From Sphaeramia orbicularis (taxonomy: Eukaryota; Chordata; Actinopteri; Kurtiformes; Apogonidae): 64,000 nucleotides of DNA. Below the pieces are notes generated by a model. It made no database searches. It worked only from the letters and a program-made list of their open reading frames with translations, and had not been told where the DNA came from. This document shows, piece by piece, positions 10,982 through 21,727 of the stretch. The number at the start of each line of letters is the position of its first letter. Position 1 is the stretch's first letter. The stretch lies in the NCBI RefSeq assembly GCF_902148855.1, contig NC_043972.1:37675996-37739995 (forward strand). Reading direction: 5' to 3'. Both the position numbers and the translations under genes were made by a program.

Positions 10982-11762
10982 TATGTCCTATGAAAAAAAC
11001 AAAAATGCATGACTGTTTACGTATTTAGTAAACCGACATACTGAAGAACATACGTAACATACATACTTAGGAAAAAGGATGTGCTGACGTTAACGCACAT
11101 CTGTGGAAGCTGTTATGATCCTAACTGACATTTCAGTTCTGGTGTTTTTGGGTTTCAGTTCTTTTGTCATCACTTTACCATTTAAAACTACAAAATAGGC
11201 CATAATGTGACCTTCATGAATAATCAACAGCATGTTCTTAACCTGTCATTTGGCTTTCAGTCAGTCTACAGCACAACTTTCACATCTGACAAAAAAAAAA
11301 AAAAAAAATGAAATTCAGCATTTATTTACTTACTTATTTTAACACAACCCATTTGTCATGGTCAAAAGTTTTTGGAGTAACATAAGTTTTGTATCCACAA
11401 AATTTTCTGCTGAAGTTCTTTTTTTTTATTATTTCCATGTGTTTCTGAGGTACTTTAAAGAACAGTTACAAGTGTTACATAGGCATTAAGGCTTCTGTTA
11501 ACAAATAAATCCCATTTAAGCAAATAACATATTTGTGTCATTCTCAAAATGTTTGGCCACGACTGTAGAAGCTTTTATGTTAATGTTGTTTTGTCGTACT
11601 TGGAGTTTTCTTTTTTTTTCTTTCTCTCTTTCTTTTTTTAATTGCTGTAGCTATTATGGCTCTGTAACTCAAATATACATTATTTTTTAATATAACAATA
11701 CCTATATTTGTAATCCCTGTCGAATAAAATGTAATAATACTAATAATATAATAGGCTACTAT

Positions 11763-11800
<38 letters not shown>

Positions 11801-11912
11801 ATGACGTGGAAAACCCGTCCATCAAAAATAGATTAAATCACTATTTTTTAATACTAATTTACTGTAATTTAATACTAAATCCTGTTCCTAATAGAAATTA
11901 AAAACTCACACT
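10982..11912. other. Intergenic AT-rich DNA with simple repeats
   Basis: Holds an A-run near 11291-11309, T-rich stretches, and a TAC trinucleotide run at about 11758-11800. No gene recognised. Confidence 0.5.
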
Positions 11913-12557
11913 TGGAGTCAAAAAAGAAGAGTTGAGCCAGCCAGTCTTCAGAACCCTTTTTGTGTGTTTATTTCACAAATCAAACACACGGGACAGTTCT
12001 CCGGAGAAGAGCTGACGTCACCCTAAACACACAGCCTTTTTATACCCTTTTTTGCCCGACCTTCTAGAAGTTTCTAGGTGTTGTCCCCTTGCAAAAATTA
12101 TCTTATGATATCAATTGCCTTCAGAAGCTCTTGTTTTGTCATCAGAGTTATCTTTGTTCAGGCATATCTATCTTGTTTACCTTACTTACTACATACACAC
12201 CAGGTCACAAAAAATCATTTAGTCTCTTCTTATCTCTTAGCCAGTCTCACACCAGGTCATTTTCACTTTCCTTTTCTCTTAGCAATTAGTCAGTGCAGCT
12301 GTGCAGACACATGCCTAAACACGTGCCTACTATGCCACTAGTAGGTCCAGGCATACTGCCAGTGGCTTTGGGCCCACACCTGCAAGTTACAAAACTCATA
12401 TCTCAGACTCAGAAATCATTTCATGTCACACACAGAGAAATCATATCACAGGCACAGAGAAACCTTCTATCACAAATCCTTTACCACAAGCTTGCACCTG
12501 CAGGCTCACACAACTTCATGTCACAGACACAGAGAAGACACAGAGAATCCTTCTACA
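11913..12557 (-). mobile_element. Possible solo LTR (fossil)
   Basis: Read on the minus strand, this interval starts TG and ends CA. It has a TATAAAAAGG box (plus-strand complement near 12031-12043) and, about 70 bp further, an AATAAAC polyadenylation-type signal (complement near 11966-11975). That order fits a long terminal repeat promoter and R region. No internal retroelement region adjoins it and no flanking duplication was established. It looks like a broken, isolated fossil; family not assigned. Confidence 0.35.
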
Positions 12558-12559
12558 CC

Positions 12560-12785
<226 letters not shown>

Positions 12786-13143
12786 CTTTATTCATCCCAT
12801 AGGGAAATTTACATGTTCCAGCAGCATCCACAAGTTAAAAAAAAACAAACAGTAGTAAAACACAATTGTAAAAAAAAAACACTTTAACTTTCCACAAGGA
12901 GTCAGTGCAAAGGAGACTGTTGTGCTTAGAGTCAGTGCAATGAATGAGTCTGTGCAAAGGATAAAGTGTAATGTGACCAGTGTGTGAGTTCTACAGTCCA
13001 GGGGTATGAGGAGTGTTCGTATTAACTACTACTGCTTCTTAACCTCCCTTCCCACCTGAGTAGAGTTAAAGAGCCGGATGGCATGGAGGAGGAAAGACCT
13101 CCTCAGTCTGTCACTGGAGCAGGACAGTGACAGCAGCCGCTCA

Positions 13144-13145
<2 letters not shown>
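12786..13145 (-). mobile_element. LINE 3' end with GATA-type tail
   Basis: On the minus strand the fragment ends with a GGGATGAATAAAGTATCTATC-like tail, a familiar fish non-LTR retroelement terminus. Before that it encodes a short C-terminal remnant (SSDRLRRSFLLHAIRLFNST, about 13060-13145). Only the 3' end remains. An AAT microsatellite abuts it at 13147-13205. The clade (Rex, CR1 or L2-like) is not determined. Confidence 0.7.

Positions 13146-13146
<1 letters not shown>

Positions 13147-13205
<59 letters not shown>
13147..13205. repeat. AAT microsatellite
   Basis: About 19 tandem AAT units, adjoining the LINE 3' remnant. Confidence 0.95.
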
Positions 13206-13207
<2 letters not shown>

Positions 13208-14760
13208 GCAGTCTGTGATTAATTGATTTGTTATTGTTGTCTATCTGGAGTCTTGGTGGTTTCTGAGTTAGGAAACCTAAATTCAACAGCGCTTCTCAGT
13301 GGAGAAGTGTGTTAGTGCAGTTCATTGTCTGCTTTTTGTCCTGCGCTCGTTTTTCATACGTCAAGTCAAAAGTACGCACTGAAAAAGCCGGAACTCAAGT
13401 AATTGCTCTTTCAAAGTAAAAGACTGCATCCCAAAGTATAACCTCTGTATCATGAGGTGTGGGACATCTGTAACTCTAGTTAATATTCCAAGATTAAAAC
13501 AAGATAAATTCAGTCTATTTATCGTGTTTCTGTCTGGAATATCTCTTCGGGAGCTGCATCGAACCTTAATGATAATCCTATTTTGAAAATCATACATCCG
13601 GCTCTTCGGTTTTTCATTTGGGTTGGCAAACAATAAATCGAAAGCGGCAATGTGCGGACAGGGTGACGTTTGGTTGACCGAAACAAGCCGGTGGGAATAA
13701 ATTAAAATCCGTGTAAGTTGGTTTAGTCCATGTTGTAAACAGTGATCCGCGCGGTCTCGCATTTCTGTGCGTAAAAGTTCGTACAGGCGCGCGCACCGTC
13801 AGGACTCAGTCTTGTTTATTGTCTCTTCCTTCAACCTCCACTTTGTTTTGTGCATTCGTCCCTTTAAACACGAACTTCCTCTTTACATAGAAGTTGTGCT
13901 AATCTTCTGTTTTGATCGAAAACACACATAGGTAAAGCTTTTGAGCGTTTTCTCGGCAGTTTGACGGCGGCCAACAGCTGCGGTCTCCCTCCAAAAACAG
14001 CAAAGGTATTCATGTCAAACTGGTTAGGTCGGTGAATACGTGCAAGTGTGTGTTAATCCTTTATTTAGTCATTTCTCTAATCAGTTCAGAGCTTTTTTTT
14101 CAAACCCCAGAGTTTAATTTTAGTTTTAAGACAGTGTGCGTAATATGCGTAATAGGCCATTGTGTGTGCAGCATGCCTCAGTTTAATTGCATATGCACTT
14201 GTGTTATAACCCATAGTAATTACAGACTATCTGCTTATTTGTGTTAATTTTGCAGGTGGATACTGTTTGACCAATACTTCTGTTTCCGTTTTAGTGTCAA
14301 TTTCGAAACCGCGTGCACGCAAACATTAGAAATAAACACATCTTATCTCACGTCCGCTCAAACCCATGTGGTATGTTTGCATATCTATGTTAGCAAGATT
14401 AAAGTAACACCAGTTCACCTAAACTGTGCAGAAAGAAACGCTAATAGGGTGTTAGTACTGTGTGTATGTGTGCGTGTTTGACCTCAGGGATCTGGGCTTT
14501 CCGCTTCAACTCACAGCTGTTGCCTCATCCACTGACATCAGCACCATGTGAGTTTAGTGTGAGTGTGTTTGTAAAGCCATTCCTGGGCTTCCCACGGGGG
14601 TTTTACGAAGTTACTTCACTCTTAAAAGGCTACCATTGAAGATAGAAAGTACAGAAGAGTCTGTCAGCCTATGAGGCACTGCTGCATGTTTGGTTTGTCT
14701 CTGTGTTTGGGCTGATTGTTTCTGGAATTAAGATCATTTTTGTCTCCACAGCAGGCAGAC
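13206..14760. promoter_or_regulatory. 5' flank of receptor 2
   Basis: This interval is less AT-rich than its surroundings around 13620-14000, with several CG-containing stretches (for example near 13745-13800). An untranslated first exon could end near 14005 (AACAGCAAAG before GTATTC) and join the acceptor at about 14750 (CTCCACAG) just before the receptor 2 ATG. This is inference; no TATA box or other core element was fixed. Confidence 0.3.
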
Positions 14761-16145
14761 ATGGACGTGCATCTAGATGGATTATTTCTCCATAACACCA
14801 CCTATGACTATGGTAATGACTATGTATATGAAGAGGACTCTGGGCCAGGAAGGAGCAAGGTGGTGGTGATCCCGTTTGTGTACTCTGTAGTGCTTGCTCT
14901 GGGTCTGTTGGTGAATGGGATCCTCCTTGCCGTTCTGGCTCTGAAGAGACAATCCTGGAGTATGTCTGACACCTTTATACTCCACCTGGGACTGGCCGAT
15001 GTCCTTTTACTGCTGACGCTACCCCTCTGGGCCTCACAGGCGTCCCTTCAGTGTGGATGGTGCTTTAGGGGCATTACCTGCGGGATCGGCTGGGCTGTTT
15101 TTAATGTAGGTACCAGCAACAGGCAGATACTGAAAGTGAAAGGGGGGCTGTGGGAAACTGTTTTAAGCTTAAGGCCATTATTGTGTTTGCTTAATGAAAC
15201 TATTCTTATTTGTTGCTAGTGTGCCAAGATACTGTCGTAGTGAGTTTCACATTTTTCCAGTAATTTGAGCATTTCTGGGAAGACGCATTATGAGGGGAGG
15301 ATGGGGTCAGAGTAGGGGAGAAGTGAAAGTATAAAACGCTGATGGATGTTTTTGTGGCAGTAGATAACTTTTTTTTTTATTCCCTTTTCTAGATGAGCTT
15401 CTACTGTGGGAACTTCTTGCTAGTTTGTGTGACCCTGGACTGTTACCTGTCCATTGTCCGTGCCATCCAGCTCTTCTCCCACAAAAGTCCATGGTTCGCT
15501 CATATCAGCTGTGTCTTCATATGGCTCGTCTCGCTGCTTCTCAGTATCCCAGACTGGGCTTCAGCAGTGTCCCAAAAACAGGGACATCAGGAGGATCAGA
15601 CAGTTTGTGAACCCAACTTCGACCTGTCAAAGTGGCAGCTGGCATCACGCCTGATTCACCTTGTGCTGGGCTTCCTGCTGCCTGTCGCCATCCTGATCTT
15701 CTTCTATTATATCCACCAGCAGCTGCAGATCAGCAAAAAAAGCTTCAAGAAGCAGAAAACTGTTCTGGTAATCCTGGCTCTGGTGTCCTTTCTCTCTTGG
15801 CTGCCATACAACATCACCCTCATCGTGGACACCTTCATGAGCCTTACAAGGGTATCTCAGAAAACTTCATCTGTAAATCCTGGAGGGTCCCTAAAAGTCA
15901 CCCTGATGGTCACTTCTGCTCTGTGTTGTGCTCATGCCGCCCTCAGGCCTCTGATCTACATGGGCCTGTGTGGAAACTTCAGAAAAAGGACACTAGCTTT
16001 GCTCAGATGTAGAAGCGTTGACTCTAAGGGTTCTCTGTGGGAGTTGGGAGTGGGTGACGAAACAGAGCCCGGTCAGTGTCATGAGGGAGAAGAGTTGAAA
16101 CAGATGACAAGTGTTGAGCATCAGGTGCAGTCATCACAGTGCTGA
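14761..16145 (+). CDS. cxcr3.3: Atypical CXCR3-type receptor, Cxcr3.3-like (receptor 2)
   Basis: Coding exons are 14761-15105 (GT at 15106) and 15393-16145 (AG at 15391-15392), phase 0, giving 365 aa. The start is the first ATG after a good acceptor. The N-terminus is tyrosine/acid rich (TTYDYGNDYVYEED). The seven-TM fold is intact, with TM3 and ECL2 cysteines. However, DRY is DCY (131-133), CWxP is SWLPY (about 250), and NPxxY is RPLIY (300-304). The N-terminal and ECL3 cysteines of most chemokine receptors are both absent. Zebrafish Cxcr3.3 is reported to have a DCY motif and to act as a ligand scavenger that antagonises Cxcr3.2; I infer the same here, with G-protein coupling weakened or lost. 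The frame is open throughout, so this is not simply a pseudogene. Intron 15106-15392 is short and plain. Confidence 0.82.
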
Positions 16146-16530
16146 TAAATGGACACAACAGCTCCTTGATGACTCAACACTGACCTGAACATTTCCACCC
16201 ATAGGGGAAGTTACTGTAGGCTGAAGTCATGTCATGGGGTTGTAGGATGGGGTGTCATATTTTGTGCAATGATGAGAGACAGATATTTATAAACATGACT
16301 CTCACGTCACATTTAATATTCACGTAGCAGTGCCACATCACCATGATATTATGTGTTATTTTTATTTAATTTTCATTTTTATCCTAATCACTGCAACTCA
16401 ATTCATAGTTTTAAAGTTAATGAGTTATTTTTCTATCACTTGTGCGTATTTGTTTAGGAACACAAAAATAGGGTTGGACGATATGGATGTAAGATGATAC
16501 CACAATATATTTAACCTACAGTACAATATA
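16146..16530. other. 3' flank of receptor 2
   Basis: Presumed 3' UTR and flank, AT-rich. No canonical AATAAA was identified close to the stop. Confidence 0.35.
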
Positions 16531-16870
16531 CAGTTCTGTGCAGAAGTCTTAGCTTTAGCGTTGTTTTTGCAGGGTTGAAATGAGCATACATATTTATTTC
16601 TTGTTCTCTTTTCCTCAGATGCAACATGAAAATATAGAAATTATATGCACAACCTTAAGACACACAAAAGTTGAACTAAATGGGTTCTTAAGCTTAAAAT
16701 GACAATACAGAATGTCAAATACATATATGCGGTCATAATTTTATTAAACCAACAAACTGAGGAAATGTTTTACAGTACTGTAAATGCCAGTTTTTTGTTT
16801 TTTTTACAGAACAAAAGCATTAACTTTACAGAGTTGTTAAGACTCACTACAAAGGGACTTAAATAAACTT
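16531..16870. mobile_element. Tc1-like element, one end only
   Basis: It starts CAGTTCTGTGCAGAAGTCTT after TA (16529-16530), a familiar Tc1/mariner terminus in fish, and continues into non-coding sequence (TGAAATGAGCATACATATTT and onward). No matching inverted right end was located, so the element is probably truncated and its right limit is approximate. Confidence 0.5.
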
Positions 16871-19410
16871 AGCCTAGCATTATTGATGCTATAAACAACC
16901 CATGATCCAGTGCTCTCTGTCAGTACTGCTTCAAGGAGATAAGAGAGAACCAGAAATGCAAAATGGAACAAGAATCTCTCGATCCGTGGTGCAGAGTATT
17001 CCAAATATTGTCCGGCCCTACACATATTATGTGTATTATCGTAAGGGGAAAAAACAGCTATTGTACATTTACTATAAAGCTGATGCCGTTTGTCTGCAGT
17101 AAGACAGAATATAAGCTGTTATCTTGATGACGTTATCGTAAGCTTATCATAAATCAAGCCGTCAGACAGTGTTTATGGCTTTATTACCTATAAACTCAGA
17201 CTGAACCAGAGTCGTTTATATATTTATTATTTTACTTCCTTTTATCCTCATTGAGTAAAGACTGCAGTAAGATTTCATGATTGTATAATCTATATGTCTG
17301 CTTTTGGGGGGGGGGACAGCTCAGGGAATTTCCCCCTGGTGAATCCTGCTCTTCTCATTGTTTTTGACTTCAGTGTTGTGACATTAGTGTTTGGACTGTA
17401 GACCACAGGGTGACGCAGACGTATTATGATGTCATCAATCAGGTGACACAGTTTAGAGGAGGAGGAGGAAGAGAAAAGCCGCTCTCTGTTTGCAGTTTTT
17501 TTTATGGCTCTCTGTTGACACTTGTCTGTTTTGTTTTTTTTTTTTGCTGGTGAGAGAACTGTGGTGTGCTTTGTGCAGTTAGTTGGAAAGAAAACTGTAG
17601 GTGGCAAGTGGAAGAAAGAAGAGGAGCAAAGAAGAAGAGGAAAAAAAAGTTTTTCAAAAGAACATGTTTGTGCAAAGTGCTAATACTGTGGTTGATACTG
17701 TGGTTTTACCCTTCGTATTGCTCTGCTGGTTATGGCATGTCACACAAGCCTGATCACTGTTCAAGTCAAGATAATTGTTTTAGGGCGTATGTGTTTCCCA
17801 AAATAAAAACTTGCATAAAAAGACAGTTTTGAGCCACACATCTGTTTTCTTCCCCTTCATGTGCTGTAGCAGAAATATATTTAAGTGTCAGGTCTTGAAA
17901 AAAATGCAGACCAATCTGAGAATTGCCGTCTGTCCGTAACAGCTGCTGCACGTCACATTTATGCCAGTAACAGTTATAAATAGCGATAAGTATAACACAT
18001 ACTGAGAAGCTGCTTCCGATATAACCTTTTATCTGCTAAGAGGGCCATTATCTAGACTAGAATGAACCGTTATACTATTCACAGGTTAACTACATCACTC
18101 TATCCCAGAAAAAATGTAAAAAAAAAAATAATAAATTTAAAAAAGGCACTGTTTCCTATACGTTTGAGGCTTTAAAAAGTTTATGCATCCTGAGCAGTGC
18201 AGAGTCGCTGTAATTAAACAATAAAACTGCTGTTTAAGAAATGTGTGAAAGACTTGTTTGGAATAAAACTGGATCCTGAACCACCTAACTGAAGTGTAAT
18301 GTTTGCCCCTCATTCTGAATAAAACACATAATGAGGGTGGAGCAGTGGGGTTTCAGCATAATCAGACACTTGCTTGTAGAATTAGTGTTCCTCTGTGCTC
18401 TTTGTTCATGAATTGCGTGTCACTTTTCTGCTTAAACCACTTCTGTGAAGGTGTGTGGCTGTTTTTTTTTCTTAGTTTCAATTTCCTGCTAAGCATACAG
18501 GAAAGATGTTTCCTCTAAAACCACTATATGTTCGTGTGTAGTTCTCATTTCTGTTCATGCATTTAATCACCTGCATAACTCAACCTGCCTTCTAGACCTG
18601 TAGGAAATCTTAGAAAGTGCAACACACTTTAAGTTAATAAATTAAAATGACTTACATATAAATATACACAGAGGCAGAAAATAAAGGGGAATAAGATGTT
18701 GTACCATTTTCTCCAAAAGATTAAGTTGTGACACAGCATGACTTATTTTTAATGGTTACATCTACAGTATCTTCACCTCTGTTGCAACTTCCATTATCTT
18801 GTGTGCTATCTTTGAAGTGTATGTGAAGAAATTTCCAGTCAATGGACTTCAAAAATACACACTCAAACATTGTTCAGTACAAAAAAAAATGTATACCAAT
18901 AGATGCTTTATTTATTTTTGTTCAGAGAAAAACAACACAAAGAATGGGAAAGATCGTTGGAAGTTCTTAATGTTGTATTATTAATAAGAAAATAATAGGT
19001 AATTTTTTTTCAATATGTGTTTGTGAAAGTGTCTCTGGAATTTATACAATGAAATCAGCAAAACACATTTAAAAAGATATTTTAAAAATTTTATTCTCTG
19101 ATTCAAAATGTTACATATACACAGTGGAGTTCTATTAGTATATAAGACAGTGTAGCTATCCATATTTTCTTTTATGTACATACACATAAACACCACAACG
19201 CAGAGTACACACAGCTCCCCCAACATAACAACACCTTTTTTTTTTGTCTTTGTTAAGTTACATATTGACTGTGTAGATACAACAAAAGTGACAATGAGCA
19301 AAAAAAAATGCAGGAAAAAAATTTGAATATAGTTGTACGGTTTGCCACAACCACCGACTGTACATAAAGATAGATGCTCCAACACTATTTCTTCCTGTTG
19401 CATAAAAATT
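16871..19410. other. Intergenic, no gene recognised
   Basis: About 2.5 kb of AT-rich DNA between receptors 2 and 3. A G-run lies near 17305-17314 and several A- or T-runs occur. The short open frames show no family features. Confidence 0.45.
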
Positions 19411-21147
19411 AGTGCTGGGCAGCGATTAAAATTTTTAATCATGATTAATCGTGTGGATTTCTGTGATTAATCGTGATTAATCGCATGGTTATATGGGGGG
19501 GGGGGGGGGGGGGGTGTTGCTGGCATCAACAGCGTGTATTTCCTTTCAGTGATATTTCAGACTTGAAGCACTCCGGTGAGAAAAAAATAATAATTCCACA
19601 TGTCAGTGCTTCCAAACAACTTTGTCCTTCTCAACCCCACCATCTGAAGACATTTAAAATGAAAATGTCCATGGAAAAGACCAGTTCTTTTCTCCATGTT
19701 CATGTCCACACCAGTTTATTTCTGCTTGTGAGTGATTGACAGGAGTCTTAAGGCCACTAGTAAGTACTAATACTAATAAGCCCAATAATATGTGATGTTC
19801 AGTTGTTAAAAGCAAGCAAAGGGGGCCCTCTAGTGGTTGGAATAAGTTGCACTAACATATGTTTTGTCCTTGCGGTGTTCCCGTAGTCAGTTCAGACATA
19901 AGAAGGAACTAACAGACACCTTTCTTTCACTCTGTTTGTATGGCCCGAAAACGTTTGCCTGTGAGTATTTTATGTTCAGTTGTTGTAAGAATGAATAGTA
20001 TAAAATATGTCTGATGAGAACCTTTGTTGCTGGATAAAAAGACGTTGTAAATCTTAACTTAATCTATAAATGCGAATCATTAGCATGTCTATAGATTTTC
20101 CCATTCAAGTTAGCATCAAGCTAGCAATCTTTTTCCCATTAATTTAAATGTATAATGCCGTGTAAATGTACTAAGGCAATGAACATAACTGAGACATATT
20201 TTGTATGTATGTTGCAGTTTTACAGTGAGTCTCAAGTAAAAGATTTGGACAGAAGTTTTTGGCATCCGGCTTTTCTTGGTAAACCTGTTGTCTATCTGCT
20301 GAGCTAATGCTACACGCACACAAGCAGAGGCAGAAGAATATGAGTTATAATTGTACTGTCCTCGCTAAGATGTCTGTACTTAGTCTGAGCTAGACAGCGA
20401 GCTAAACTCTGAACTGACGATGCAAGATATGTCCTCTTTGAAGTTTGCAGCTTCAAAGTACATACTTGACATCATGCAGATTGACAGAGTGAAACTATAA
20501 AATACAGACAAAATAATTCAATTAGTTATGTCTATTAATGATATGGATATTCACGGAGAATGCATAGATGTAATTATTATAAAATTAAATTGACTGCTAA
20601 TACAACAATCACATCGTAAATAAGTAAAGGTTAGTTCAAAGGCTGGAATATTATACCTAAACACAACCAATGAATTTACATAAACTTAACATGAGCCTGC
20701 ATGAAGACTTAGCAACCCATCTGCGACTGCTAGCATAAACGAATTAGCTTAAACATGTTAATAACACATTGTAATAAACACATCCAAAATAACGTCATAA
20801 ACATGTTTTTAACGGCACGTTTGCATGTGAAATTATTTAGCAAACAACAGAATGATTGATACATACAGGCGTTGCTTCTGTAGGAGTTGAACAAAGTTTC
20901 TTTCAGCATTACTTATAAAGCTCGCTTTCTCCTCTCAGCCGTTGTTCACCGGCGCTTGGTGCGTGTGGCGCGCCAAAATAAAAGCATGCTTTTCAAAATA
21001 AGAGTCCGTATGTATAAATGAACGAAGACTTGCTTGAAAGGCAGAACGATAATAAAACGGCATTAACGGGAGATTTTAAAAAAAATTGTCGGCGTTATTT
21101 CATGAATGCGTTAACGCGGTAATAACGCGTTAATTTGCCCAGCCTAA
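19411..21147. mobile_element. Probable hAT-like element with GCTGGGCA ends
   Basis: The left end (about 19411: GTGCTGGGCAGCGATTAAAA) and the right end (reverse complement GGCTGGGCAAATTAACGCG, to about 21140) are inverted relatives rich in TTAATCG / TTAACGCG motifs. It spans about 1.7 kb, includes a G-run at about 19495-19514, and has no recognisable transposase frame. The 8-bp duplication expected for hAT is not clear. Confidence 0.5.
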
Positions 21148-21727
21148 TAAAAATAAATCCAAACTGCTGCGGTTACAGGACATATCATATTGTGTTTGTG
21201 ACACAATTTAGAACCAGGACCTCACAGTAGAGACAGGATGTAAAATGTGCCTGCACTGTCTGATTGGTTTCCTGTCAATGTGTTAATTATTAAAGACTGC
21301 AGATAGACTTTACAGCTGTCTTCCACTTCACAAGGATGGGATAAAAGTTAAAAGTTAGACTGCAGTCTGCCATCGGGGCCACAGTGAGATGTTTTTGGCT
21401 TAACTTTTTAAGCACTGTTACTGTGTCCATCTTTATAAAGAATCCAAGACTGAAACTAAAATCAGAACTGAGGAAAAATATCATATATCATGTATAAAAT
21501 GCCTGTATTTAATCCTCACACCATAGTTTTTCATTCTCTCCCCAAAAGCCTGCATTCATGTTAAGCCACCAATGCCCTGTGCACTATATTACAGAACAAA
21601 CTGAACAGATGCATAGTTTGTGTCTGGATGTTTTAACTAGATCAATACCAAAATACAATGCATGCTTGTATCTTATAAGTGAGACAGTTTTCTGTGAGCT
21701 TGTTCAGTTTCTACATCTCTGTCTCTC
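21148..21727. other. 3' flank of receptor 3
   Basis: Presumed 3' UTR and flank of the minus-strand receptor. No convincing AATAAA on the minus strand was picked out. Confidence 0.35.

Noticed and set aside
14716-14760. Upstream in-frame ATG extending receptor 2 by 15 residues
   Set aside because: The extension crosses the acceptor CTCCACAG at about 14750, so it is probably intronic; the ATG at 14761 was used.
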